From NCBI RefSeq assembly GCF_041321145.1, contig NZ_JBGGWA010000001.1, positions 62,001 to 126,000 of the forward strand: 64,000 bases of DNA. Direction: 5' to 3'. The position numbers and the translations under genes were made by a program. Origin of the DNA: Paraburkholderia sp041321145. GTDB taxonomy: Bacteria > Pseudomonadota > Gammaproteobacteria > Burkholderiales > Burkholderiaceae. Positions 25,446 through 33,630 of the stretch are shown piece by piece (the first letter of the stretch is position 1; each line of letters begins with the position of its first letter). The notes beneath the pieces are model-generated. The model saw only the letters and a list, made by a program, of their open reading frames with translations, was not told where the DNA came from and did no database searches.

Positions 25446-27997
25446 GACAACGGCGCGAGCGTCGAGAGCAACGCGCGGGCCTCGGTGCGCGTGGCGGGAT
25501 CGTTCGCTTCGATCACTTCGTTGATGAGCGTGCGCGCGCCGGACAGATCGCCGAGGTCGATATATTCCGCGGCCAGATCGAGCTTGTTGCGGGCGATGCG
25601 GGTGAGATCGGCCTGCGTGAAGGCGGGTAACGGCTGCGCCGGGCTCGGCGGCAATTCGAGGTCGAAATCGAGCTTCAGCGCGCCGAAGCCGGCCGCGCCG
25701 AGGCCCGCGACGGCTGCATGGCCCGCAGTGCCGGCGGCGATTTCATCGGCGATATGCGGGGTGTCGTCCGGATCGTAAGGCTCAATGGCTTGCTGGGCAG
25801 TGGTTTCCGGCGATGCAACCGGCTGTGTCGACAGCGAGGCGGGTGTGCTCACCGGGTCGGCGGTGGATTCGACGCGCGGCGGCAACGGCATATCGAGACT
25901 GCCGAACGCATTGACGGCGTCGCGCGGAAATTCGGCCGGAACAGTCGGCGCTGGCTGAATGTGCGCGACGGGTGCCGGCTCGACCTTCAATGCGCCATCA
26001 GGCGTAGCGGTTTCGGTGCGGGAATACGGCTCATGAGACGGCTGATACGTCGGTGCGACGGGGTCTGCGTCCTGTTCCGCCATGGGCACTGCCGACGCCG
26101 ATGTGTCGGGCACCGGATGCGCCGACGTATCGCTGTAAGGCTGACCGAGCGGCGAAGTGGTGTGCGGCTCGACGTGCTGCTGCGTGAAATCGATGACCGG
26201 TGGCGGCGTGTCCAGATGGTGCTGCGGCTCAGACGGCGGTTCTTCCAGCGGGGCCGCCGAGGCGCTCGATGCCGGCTCGTCGTCCCATTGCAGACGGTGC
26301 GCAGGCACCTCTTGCGGGAAGGTCTCATTGACCGGGTCAAGCGGCGTCAGCGGCAAGGCTTCAGCGCCGAGTTCCGCAGCAGCTGCAAGGCTGGCGGCCG
26401 TCGTCGCCCCGTCGAGGTTTTCGTGCGGGGCGGCGGGAAGAGGTTCGGACGTGAAACCGCTGTGTGCAGCCGGCGCGATGTCCGGGTTCGGCTGCGAAAA
26501 TTCGAAGGGTGCGGACGCCGCGTGGCCTTCTTGCCCGGCTTGCTGGGACACGTTGAGGTCTTGTGCGGGGAAGGCGGTGTGCGATTGGCGGGCCGCAGCT
26601 TCACGTTCTGCTGTGAGGGGGTCCGTGGCTGCACGTTCTGCTGCTTGCTCGGCAGCCGCTCGGCGAATTTCCGCTTCACGCTCGGCCGCCACGCGCTCTG
26701 CCACTTCCCGCGCCGCCGCCTCATTTGCTGCAGCCTCCCGTTCAGCCGCTGCCAATGCCGCGTACCGCGCCGCGGCTTCTTCGTTCGCGCCTGACGCTTC
26801 GCGTACCGGCACCGGCTCGTCCGTAGAAACGACGTCCCGCGGCCCAGTCACTCGCGCAGACGCCACGGCTGCGTCATCTGTCGGTGCGTCTTCAGCCCGG
26901 GCAACGCCCACGCGCTTGCGCCGAAGCAAGCGCAAAGCCGCCAACAACACCACCAACGCCGCGCCGATCGCGGCCGCCACGCTCAAATTCGTCTGCGAAA
27001 TACCGGCGTCGTTCGACGTGGAAATCGCCGCGCTGCCGTGACTCGGAACGGCTGCCGCAAACGACGCGCCCACCGGCGGCTGCGCGCGGTTCGTCGATGC
27101 GGTACCCGTCGCTGCCGGCAAACCGCCGATGCCGTGCTTCTGCAACTCCATCAGCACGCGGTTTTTCAGCGCCAGCAATTGCTGCAAGCTGGACACCTGC
27201 GTATGTGGCTGCGACGCCTGCTGTGCCGCAGCCGTCGCTGGAGCGGTCGCGGCAGCAGGCGCCGACATCCCTTCCGCAGCCTCACTGGCCGAAGGCTCGA
27301 TCGATCCCGACCACGCATGTGCGCCACTGGCCGGCACCCCTCCAGCCTGCGAACCCGCTACCGGCGCCGACGAAAGCGCACCGGTCATCGCGGTACTGCC
27401 CGGCACTCCCGGGCTTGCTTGAGCTGTCGAGCCGGCCGTCCCCGACACTGCTGGCGTGGCCGGTGCCGCAGCATGAGCCGTAGCACTTGCCGCACTCGCC
27501 GCAGCGGCGTTGACCTGTGCCACCCCGCTCGCCGCGCTAACTGCCATCGCCGCATTCGGCGTGGGAGCGGCGGCCGCAGAAGCAGTAGATGCAGACCCCG
27601 CAACCGGCTCAGACGCCGCCAAGGCGCCAGAGGCATCCAACACCGGAACCGTCAGCAGCGCACCCACGCGCATCCGGTTCGGGTCATGGCTCATAAAGGC
27701 ATTCGGATTCGCATCGAACAGCGCGCGTGAAGCGCGTGCGAGCGTCGCCCGATCGTGCGACTGGGTGACGGCAATCGCCACGTCGTTCAACGACTGACCC
27801 GGCCGCACCGTAAATTGGCCGCCCGCCGCGGAAGAAACGGAAGCGCCCTCCGCCGCGCTCGCGGCGTCGCCGGGCGCTGCCACCGCGCTGCTCACGCCAG
27901 CGCCGGCCAGCGCGAAAGCCAAAGCGGCCGCGACCGCCAGTCGGCCCGTACCTTGATAAATAGTCATAGCCCGAAGGGGAGAGAGTCGAAGGTTCAT
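25442..27997 (-). CDS. fimV: FimV-family peptidoglycan-binding hub protein
   Basis: 851-residue inner-membrane protein. After a signal sequence (AVAAALAFALAGAGVSSAVAA) comes a periplasmic FimV N-terminal/LysM-like domain (about 60-125, FTVRPGQSLNDVAIAVTQ), a Ser/Ala-rich linker, one transmembrane helix (SVAAAIGAALVVLLAALRLL, about 345-365), a very long Pro/Ala/Glu-rich acidic cytoplasmic region, and a C-terminal FimV domain (ARNKLDLAAEYIDLGDLSGA) at the end. In Pseudomonas FimV aids type IV pilus assembly, twitching and polar organisation; the role here is inferred. ATG 27997 has AGGAG close upstream. Low-complexity regions are likely variable between strains. Confidence 0.88.
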   Translation of the reverse strand: MNLRLSPLRAMTIYQGTGRLAVAAALAFALAGAGVSSAVAAPGDAASAAEGASVSSAAGGQFTVRPGQSLNDVAIAVTQSHDRATLARASRALFDANPNAFMSHDPNRMRVGALLTVPVLDASGALAASEPVAGSASTASAAAAPTPNAAMAVSAASGVAQVNAAAASAASATAHAAAPATPAVSGTAGSTAQASPGVPGSTAMTGALSSAPVAGSQAGGVPASGAHAWSGSIEPSASEAAEGMSAPAAATAPATAAAQQASQPHTQVSSLQQLLALKNRVLMELQKHGIGGLPAATGTASTNRAQPPVGASFAAAVPSHGSAAISTSNDAGISQTNLSVAAAIGAALVVLLAALRLLRRKRVGVARAEDAPTDDAAVASARVTGPRDVVSTDEPVPVREASGANEEAAARYAALAAAEREAAANEAAAREVAERVAAEREAEIRRAAAEQAAERAATDPLTAEREAAARQSHTAFPAQDLNVSQQAGQEGHAASAPFEFSQPNPDIAPAAHSGFTSEPLPAAPHENLDGATTAASLAAAAELGAEALPLTPLDPVNETFPQEVPAHRLQWDDEPASSASAAPLEEPPSEPQHHLDTPPPVIDFTQQHVEPHTTSPLGQPYSDTSAHPVPDTSASAVPMAEQDADPVAPTYQPSHEPYSRTETATPDGALKVEPAPVAHIQPAPTVPAEFPRDAVNAFGSLDMPLPPRVESTADPVSTPASLSTQPVASPETTAQQAIEPYDPDDTPHIADEIAAGTAGHAAVAGLGAAGFGALKLDFDLELPPSPAQPLPAFTQADLTRIARNKLDLAAEYIDLGDLSGARTLINEVIEANDPATRTEARALLSTLAPLS

Positions 27998-28070
27998 CGG
28001 GACTCCTGGCGCGTCAGCGCGCAGCCCTTTTTTGCGTTGGAAAGAGACAAGATAGTCGGAGCACACAATG

Positions 28071-28098
28071 AAAAAAGCGCCGCGCAAGCGCGACGCTT
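28071..28098 (-). terminator. Intrinsic terminator of asd
   Basis: Arms AAGCGCCGCGC (28075-28085) and GCGCGACGCTT (28088-28098), fully paired on the minus-strand RNA if one G-U pair is allowed, followed on that strand by a T-run complementary to A28071-28076. It lies 38 nt after the asd stop and would separate asd from fimV. Confidence 0.7.
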
Positions 28099-28135
28099 CT
28101 TAAGTTTTCTACGCGTCGTGAGCGCGTAGTTTACT

Positions 28136-29257
28136 TTACTTGTCGAGCACAATGCGAAGCATGCGACGCAGCGGTTCGGCCGCGCCCCACAGAAGCTGAT
28201 CGCCGACCGTGAACGCCGACAGATATTCGCCGCCCATCGCCAGTTTGCGCACCCGGCCGACCGGCACGGTCAGCGTACCCGTTACCACAGCCGGGGACAG
28301 ATCGCGCATCGACGCTTCGCGCTCGTTCGGCACGACCTTGACCCAGTCGTTACCCGACGCGAGGATGCTGTTCACTTCGTCCAGCGGCACGTCCTTGTTC
28401 AGCTTGATGGTCAGCGCCTGTGAGTGGCAGCGCATTGCGCCGATCCGCACGCACAGACCGTCCACCGGAATCGAACCCGGCGTGCCCATAGCCGGCTTGC
28501 CGAGGATCTTGTTGGTTTCAGCACCGCCCTTCCACTCTTCCTTCGACATGCCGTTGCCGAGATCCTTGTCGATCCACGGAATCAGCGAACCGGCGAGCGG
28601 CACGCCGAAGTTGTCGGTCGGCATGCGGTCGCTGTTCATGGCAGACAACACGCGGCGGTCGATGTCGAGAATCGCCGACGACGGATCCGCCAGGTCTTCC
28701 TTAGCCGCACCATACAGCGTACCCATTTGCTGCAACAGTTCGCGCATGTTCTGCGCGCCCGCGCCCGAAGCGGCCTGATACGTCATGGCCGTCATCCAGT
28801 CGACGAGGTTTTCACGGAACAGGCCGCCCAGCGCCATCAGCATCAGGCTGACTGTGCAGTTGCCGCCGATAAAATTCTTCTGGCCCTTGACCAGCGCGTT
28901 CTTGATTACGTCGAGGTTGACCGGATCGAGAATGATGACCGCGTCATCCTTCATGCGCAGCGACGAAGCCGCGTCGATCCAGTAGCCGTTCCAGCCCGCT
29001 GCGCGCAGCTTCGGGAACACTTCATTGGTGTAATCGCCGCCCTGGCACGAGATGATCGCTTCGCACTTCTTCAGGTCTTCGATGCTTGTCGCATCTTTGA
29101 GCGTGGTCTCGTTTTTGGCGAACGACGGCGCGTTGCCGCCCGCGTTGCTGGTGCTGAAAAACACCGGTTCGATCAAGTCGAAATCGCCTTCCTGCTGCAT
29201 ACGTTGCATCAGGACGCTGCCGACCATACCGCGCCAACCTACGAGACCTACGTTCAT
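28136..29257 (-). CDS. asd: Aspartate-semialdehyde dehydrogenase
   Basis: 373-residue NADPH enzyme that makes aspartate semialdehyde from aspartyl phosphate for Lys/DAP, Thr and Met synthesis. NVGLVGWRGMVGSVLMQRM is the nucleotide-binding start; the catalytic Cys is C134 in IGGNCTVSLMLMALGG; RIGAMRCHSQALTIKLN contains the catalytic His region. ATG 29257 (MNVGLVGWRG) was selected; the frame stays open 53 codons upstream, but that part is low quality and non-conserved. It lies between leuB and fimV, a familiar beta/gamma-proteobacterial order. Confidence 0.97.
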   Translation of the reverse strand: MNVGLVGWRGMVGSVLMQRMQQEGDFDLIEPVFFSTSNAGGNAPSFAKNETTLKDATSIEDLKKCEAIISCQGGDYTNEVFPKLRAAGWNGYWIDAASSLRMKDDAVIILDPVNLDVIKNALVKGQKNFIGGNCTVSLMLMALGGLFRENLVDWMTAMTYQAASGAGAQNMRELLQQMGTLYGAAKEDLADPSSAILDIDRRVLSAMNSDRMPTDNFGVPLAGSLIPWIDKDLGNGMSKEEWKGGAETNKILGKPAMGTPGSIPVDGLCVRIGAMRCHSQALTIKLNKDVPLDEVNSILASGNDWVKVVPNEREASMRDLSPAVVTGTLTVPVGRVRKLAMGGEYLSAFTVGDQLLWGAAEPLRRMLRIVLDK

Positions 29258-29342
29258 GACTTCATACCCTTCGAGTGGAAACTTCCCCGCATCTTTTGCC
29301 CGCAGTGACCGCGCGGGGAAGATGAGCGGGCACGACGGACGA

Positions 29343-29471
29343 TCAGCGTTTCGTGATCGTTTTCGGGGTAATCGTTTTAATGAGTGCTTTGATGATAATG
29401 GCGAGCGCAACCACACGGGCCGTTTTGCCGTGCAGTTTGGAAATCGAGGAGATTTGAGCTGTGTGCGCCAT
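29343..29471 (-). CDS. Possible 42-residue basic hydrophobic peptide
   Basis: Short open frame in the leuB-asd gap, starting MAHTAQISSISKLHGK, with a hydrophobic core (VVALAIIIKALIK) and a basic tail (PKTITKR). It could be a tiny membrane-associated peptide. There is no clear Shine-Dalgarno; a TATATT sequence sits about 7-12 nt before the ATG on the minus strand, which could instead be a -10 element for asd. I do not recognise it. Kept only as a candidate. Confidence 0.28.
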   Translation of the reverse strand: MAHTAQISSISKLHGKTARVVALAIIIKALIKTITPKTITKR

Positions 29472-29534
29472 CGCTACAATATACACGAAAACCGGAATCC
29501 GGCGACGTCATTCGCCGCTATCGTCCGTATTACG

Positions 29535-29566
29535 CGCGAATCGGCCTGTTTCAAGGCCGATTCGCG
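29535..29566. terminator. Strong hairpin downstream of leuB
   Basis: Perfect 13-bp arms CGCGAATCGGCCT (29535-29547) and AGGCCGATTCGCG (29554-29566), loop GTTTCA, 38 nt after the leuB stop. The T-run (29567-29570) is on the plus side, so for the leftward leuB transcript this is a hairpin without a U-tail. It likely stabilises the mRNA end or marks termination of the leu operon. Confidence 0.6.
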
Positions 29567-29603
29567 TTTTAAAGGCCGTTTGACGACCTAACTACCGCCT
29601 GTT

Positions 29604-30680
29604 TCAAAGCGCCTTCAACGCTGCGACGACAGCATCGCCCATCGCCACGGTGCCGACCTGCTTGCAACCCGGCGTCAAAATGTCGCCGGTGCGGAAGCCC
29701 TGTTCCAGCACTTTTTTCACCGCGCTTTCGATGCGATCGGCCTGTTCTGCCTTGTTCAGCGAATAGCGCAGCATCATTGCGGCCGACAGAATCGTTGCCA
29801 GCGGATTCGCCACGCCTTTACCGGCGATATCCGGCGCCGAACCGTGCGACGGCTCGTACAAGCCCTTGTTGTTCTTGTCGAGCGAGGCCGACGGCAGCAT
29901 GCCGATCGAGCCCGTCAGCATCGCGGCTTCGTCGGAAAGGATGTCGCCGAACATGTTGCCGGTGACGATCACGTCGAACGATTTCGGCGCCTTTACCAGT
30001 TGCATGGCCGCGTTGTCGACGTACATGTGCGACAGCTCGACATCCGCGTATTCCTTCGACACGTCGATCATCACGTCCTTCCAGAACTGCGACGTTTCGA
30101 GCACGTTGGCCTTGTCCACCGAAGTCAGCTTCTTGCCGCGCTTTTGCGCCGCCTGAAACGCGACGTGCGCGATGCGGCGCACTTCGGGCTCCGAATAGCG
30201 CATGGTGTCGAAGCCTTCTTTCGAGCCGGCGAACAGGCCGTCCGGCGCCTCGCGCACGCCGCGCGGCGCGCCGAAGTAGATGTCGCCGTTCAATTCACGC
30301 ACGATCAGGATGTCGAGGCCCGAAACAATTTCTTCTTTCAACGACGAAGCACCCGTCAGTTGCGGATAGCAGATCGCCGGACGGAAGTTGGCGAACAATT
30401 GCAGATGCTTGCGCAGGCCGAGAATCGCCTGCTCAGGACGCAGCGCGCGCTCGAGGCTATCGTACTTCCAGTCGCCGACGGCGCCGAACAGAATCGCATC
30501 CGCTTCTTTCGCCAGCGCCAGGGTCGAATCGGGCAGCGGATGGCCCTTCGCTTCGTAGCCCGCGCCGCCCACCGGTGCTTCTTCGAGTTCGAACTTTTCG
30601 CCGAGCACGTTCAGGACCTTGATGGCCTCCTTGACGATTTCGGGACCGATGCCGTCGCCCGGCAAGACTGCGATCTTCAT
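29604..30680 (-). CDS. leuB: 3-isopropylmalate dehydrogenase
   Basis: 358-residue NAD-dependent oxidative decarboxylase of leucine synthesis. MKIAVLPGDGIGPEIV is the canonical start; VDKANVLETSQFWKDVMIDV holds the catalytic Lys region, and VTGNMFGDILSDEAAMLTGSIGMLPSASL is the isopropylmalate/isocitrate dehydrogenase signature with the metal-binding Asp residues. GLYEPSHGSAPDIAGKGVANP is the NAD-binding motif. It follows leuD by 64 nt and closes the leuC-ecn-leuD-leuB operon. Confidence 0.97.
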   Translation of the reverse strand: MKIAVLPGDGIGPEIVKEAIKVLNVLGEKFELEEAPVGGAGYEAKGHPLPDSTLALAKEADAILFGAVGDWKYDSLERALRPEQAILGLRKHLQLFANFRPAICYPQLTGASSLKEEIVSGLDILIVRELNGDIYFGAPRGVREAPDGLFAGSKEGFDTMRYSEPEVRRIAHVAFQAAQKRGKKLTSVDKANVLETSQFWKDVMIDVSKEYADVELSHMYVDNAAMQLVKAPKSFDVIVTGNMFGDILSDEAAMLTGSIGMLPSASLDKNNKGLYEPSHGSAPDIAGKGVANPLATILSAAMMLRYSLNKAEQADRIESAVKKVLEQGFRTGDILTPGCKQVGTVAMGDAVVAALKAL

Positions 30681-30744
30681 GCGAATTTCCTTGATGATTT
30701 TCTTCGAGACTTTTGAACCTGAATCAGCGAACGAGCCCTAGCCT

Positions 30745-31398
30745 TCAGCCGACAATCCGATGAGCCAGCCAAGGCTGCTTCGTGATCCGCTCGGCTTCGA
30801 ACTGGCGAATCTTGTCCGCGTGACGCAGCGTGAGGCCGATGTCGTCGAAACCGTTCAGCAGGCAATACTTGCGGAAGCCCGCGACTTCGAACGGATACTC
30901 CGCGCCGCCGTCCGACGTGCGCACGACTTGCGCTTCCAGATCGATGGTCAGCTGAAAACCGTTGAACGCGTAGGTTTCGTTGAACAGGTGATCGACTTGC
31001 TGTTCGGTCAGTACGATCGGCAACACGCCGTTCTTGAAGCAGTTGTTGTAGAAAATATCGGCGAAGCTCGGCGCGATCAACGCGCGAAAACCGTATTGCT
31101 GCAACGCCCACGGCGCGTGTTCGCGCGAACTGCCGCAACCAAAGTTCTTGCGCGCCAGCAGCACCGATGCGCCCTGATAACGCGGCTGATTCAGCACGAA
31201 ATCCGGATTCAGCGGACGCTTCGAATTGTCCTGACCCGGCTCGCCGTGGTCGAGATAGCGCCATTCGTCGAACGCATTCGGACCGAAGCCCGTGCGCTTG
31301 ATCGACTTCAGGAATTGCTTCGGAATGATCGCGTCCGTGTCGACGTTCTCGCGATCGAGCGGCGCCACGACGCCGGTGTGTACGATGAATTTATCCAT
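30745..31398 (-). CDS. leuD: 3-isopropylmalate dehydratase small subunit
   Basis: 217-residue swivelling small subunit that pairs with LeuC to isomerise 2- to 3-isopropylmalate. Motifs: ENVDTDAIIPKQFLK near the N terminus and LLARKNFGCGSSREHAPWAL in the middle, both typical of LeuD. I chose ATG 31398 (MDKFIVHTGVVAPLD); a start 72 nt upstream is in frame but adds non-conserved Arg/Pro-rich residues. It is separated from leuC by a small lipoprotein gene rather than adjoining it directly. Confidence 0.96.
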   Translation of the reverse strand: MDKFIVHTGVVAPLDRENVDTDAIIPKQFLKSIKRTGFGPNAFDEWRYLDHGEPGQDNSKRPLNPDFVLNQPRYQGASVLLARKNFGCGSSREHAPWALQQYGFRALIAPSFADIFYNNCFKNGVLPIVLTEQQVDHLFNETYAFNGFQLTIDLEAQVVRTSDGGAEYPFEVAGFRKYCLLNGFDDIGLTLRHADKIRQFEAERITKQPWLAHRIVG

Positions 31399-31484
31399 GA
31401 CGCTTGCGCCTGTTTCAAGACCGGGCGATGCGCGTGGCGGCCGGAAGGTCACCCGCCGCATCGCCGGCAAAAATCAAAAACCGC

Positions 31485-31643
31485 TTATTTGTCAGCGTGG
31501 TTGCTGATCGAATTGCCGAGGTGCGACATGTCCTGCCCGAATCCGTGCACCGTGTTGCAGCCGGCCAGGCCGAGCAATAGCCCGGCCAGAGTACCGAGTG
31601 CGAAGCGGCGCAATAGAGTGGTGCGATTCACGTTCTTCATCAT
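31485..31643 (-). CDS. Entericidin-like small lipoprotein
   Basis: 52 residues: a basic N terminus (MMKNVNRTTLLRR), a hydrophobic signal (FALGTLAGLLLGLAGC) with lipobox LAGC, and a mature part CNTVHGFGQDMSHLGNSISN of the entericidin A/B type (CNTxxGxGxD...G..I). Entericidins are small lipoproteins tied to envelope stress and lysis control in E. coli. ATG codons at 31643 and 31640 are equally possible. It starts 5 nt after the leuC stop and lies 86 nt before leuD, so it is probably transcribed with the leucine genes. Too short for many gene finders. Confidence 0.85.
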   Translation of the reverse strand: MMKNVNRTTLLRRFALGTLAGLLLGLAGCNTVHGFGQDMSHLGNSISNHADK

Positions 31644-31648
31644 GCGAA

Positions 31649-33058
31649 TTATCCAAGCTTGCGAATATCGACGAAATGCCCTTCGATAGCCGCTGCCGCA
31701 GCCATCGCGGGGCTCACGAGGTGGGTACGGCCACCGGCGCCCTGACGACCTTCAAAATTGCGATTCGACGTGGACGCGCAACGCTCGCCCGGATCCAACC
31801 GGTCGGCGTTCATCGCGAGACACATCGAGCAACCGGGCTCACGCCATTCGAAACCGGCGTCGGTAAAGACCTTGTCGAGGCCCTCGCGTTCCGCTTGCGC
31901 CTTCACCAGACCCGAACCCGGCACCACCATCGCCAGACGGATGTTCGGTGCGACGCGGCGGCCCAGCTTCTTCACAACGTATGCCGCGGCGCGAATGTCT
32001 TCAATGCGCCCGTTGGTGCACGACCCGATGAAGATTTTATCCGGCTTGATCGATTCGATCGGCGCATTCGGTTCGAGCGCCATGTACTTCAACGCGCGTT
32101 CCATCGCGTCGCGCTTGACCGGGTCCTTTTCGCGCTCCGGGTCCGGCACGCGGCCGTCCACAGCGGTGACCATTTCAGGCGACGTGCCCCATGTGACTTG
32201 CGGCACGATTTCAGCCGCGTTCAGTTCGACCACGCGATCGAATTGCGCACCGTCATCCGACTTGAATTGCTTCCAGTATTCGACCGCGTGATCCCACTCG
32301 ACGCCTTCCGGCGAGAACGGACGGCCCTTCAGGTATTCGATGGTCGTGTCGTCGACCGCGACCATGCCGGCGCGTGCGCCTGCCTCGATCGCCATATTGC
32401 AGACCGTCATGCGGCCTTCCATGGACAGCGCGCGAATCGTCGACCCGCCGAATTCGATCGCGTAGCCGGTGCCGCCTGCCGTGCCGATCTTGCCGATGAT
32501 CGCGAGCACGATGTCTTTCGCGGTACAGCCGCGCGGCAGCGGGCCTTCGACCTTCACCAGCATATTCTTGCTCTTCTTCTGCAAGAGCGTTTGCGTGGCC
32601 AGCACGTGTTCGACTTCCGACGTACCGATGCCGTGCGCCAGCGCGCCGAAGGCACCATGCGTGGACGTGTGCGAGTCGCCGCAGACAATCGTCATGCCCG
32701 GCAGCGTGGCGCCCTGCTCCGGCCCGATGATGTGCACGATGCCCTGCCGCAGATCGTTCATCTTGAACTGCGTGATGCCGAAGGCGTCGCAGTTCGAATC
32801 AAGCGTATCGACTTGCAGCTTCGAGACCGGATCGGCGATGCCGTGGCTGCGATCCGTGGTGGGGACGTTGTGGTCCGACACCGCCAGATTCGCGCTGATA
32901 CGCCACACCGGACGCTGAGCCAGCTTCAGGCCTTCGAACGCCTGAGGGCTGGTGACTTCGTGCAGCAGGTGACGGTCGATATAGAGGATCGTCGTACCGT
33001 CTTCTTCCGTGTGGATCACGTGCGTGTTCCACAATTTGTCGTAGAGAGTCTGTGCCAT
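31649..33058 (-). CDS. leuC: 3-isopropylmalate dehydratase large subunit
   Basis: 469-residue aconitase-family 4Fe-4S enzyme of leucine synthesis, partner of LeuD. Cluster ligands lie in IFIGSCTNGRIEDIRAAA and EPGCSMCLAMNADRLDPGER. VCGDSHTSTHGAFGALAHGIG and TMTVCNMAIEAGARAG-type segments are normal for LeuC. ATG 33058 starts MAQTLYDKLWNTHVI. It leads the leuC-ecn-leuD-leuB operon running leftward. Confidence 0.97.
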   Translation of the reverse strand: MAQTLYDKLWNTHVIHTEEDGTTILYIDRHLLHEVTSPQAFEGLKLAQRPVWRISANLAVSDHNVPTTDRSHGIADPVSKLQVDTLDSNCDAFGITQFKMNDLRQGIVHIIGPEQGATLPGMTIVCGDSHTSTHGAFGALAHGIGTSEVEHVLATQTLLQKKSKNMLVKVEGPLPRGCTAKDIVLAIIGKIGTAGGTGYAIEFGGSTIRALSMEGRMTVCNMAIEAGARAGMVAVDDTTIEYLKGRPFSPEGVEWDHAVEYWKQFKSDDGAQFDRVVELNAAEIVPQVTWGTSPEMVTAVDGRVPDPEREKDPVKRDAMERALKYMALEPNAPIESIKPDKIFIGSCTNGRIEDIRAAAYVVKKLGRRVAPNIRLAMVVPGSGLVKAQAEREGLDKVFTDAGFEWREPGCSMCLAMNADRLDPGERCASTSNRNFEGRQGAGGRTHLVSPAMAAAAAIEGHFVDIRKLG

Positions 33059-33198
33059 GGTATGCGAGGTAGTAATGACTGCGGGCTGACTGTGTCGATC
33101 GATTATGCCACGCAGAACCCCGCCCTGGGCTCATGAATCAAGGAGAAAACCGATAAAAAACAGGGAGTTGGGTGGTAGTGGCGATACCTGTATGGGTG

Positions 33199-33405
33199 TT
33201 ACCCGGCAAGGGGTTGCGTGGCGTGCGTGAGTTCCGCAGCAACGCTTTGCTCCCATTCGAGCCAGTCTTTGCCGATAAGCTCGACCGGATGCTGGGTCCG
33301 GTCGTTACCGTTGCCACAGTTCATCGAATCCGCCGCGCAATACTTGTCACATCCCCAGCAGTTTCGTTCCGGGTGCCTGGGATGCAGAGGGAATTTCTTC
33401 GCCAT
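33199..33405 (-). CDS. DUF3079 domain protein, cysteine-rich
   Basis: 68-residue protein whose first 50 residues match the DUF3079 pattern: MAKKFPLHPRHPERNCWGCD, then KYC, SMNCGNG and DRTQHPVE. Three to four cysteines (CWGCDKYC ... NCGNG) suggest a small metal-binding fold. Function is unknown. I chose ATG 33405 because conservation begins there; an in-frame start at 33498 adds 31 unrelated residues. It lies between the gltA terminator and leuC, leftward like both. Confidence 0.8.
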   Translation of the reverse strand: MAKKFPLHPRHPERNCWGCDKYCAADSMNCGNGNDRTQHPVELIGKDWLEWEQSVAAELTHATQPLAG

Positions 33406-33521
33406 TTGATCCGACCTCGCAGGTGCGATGGCGCGAAGGACAAACACGAACCACGCCATCCTCATTATCCCTCTGCGACAAGCACTAAAACGTTGCATGC
33501 GGCAATCGGACCTATCAAAAC

Positions 33522-33555
33522 AAACGCCCCAACGGTTAACCCGTTGGGGCGTTTT
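33522..33555. terminator. Bidirectional intrinsic terminator after gltA
   Basis: Perfect 14-bp arms AAACGCCCCAACGG (33522-33535) and CCGTTGGGGCGTTT (33541-33554), loop TTAAC, with T-runs on the plus side and A-rich flank (AAAACAAA) giving Ts on the minus side. It ends the leftward gltA transcript. Confidence 0.88.
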
Positions 33556-33630
33556 TAATCTGCCTGGCTCATCGACTCAGCGCAGTTCACAGCCCGACAG
33601 GCCTCTGCACCGCGCCGATGAACCCCTGGC

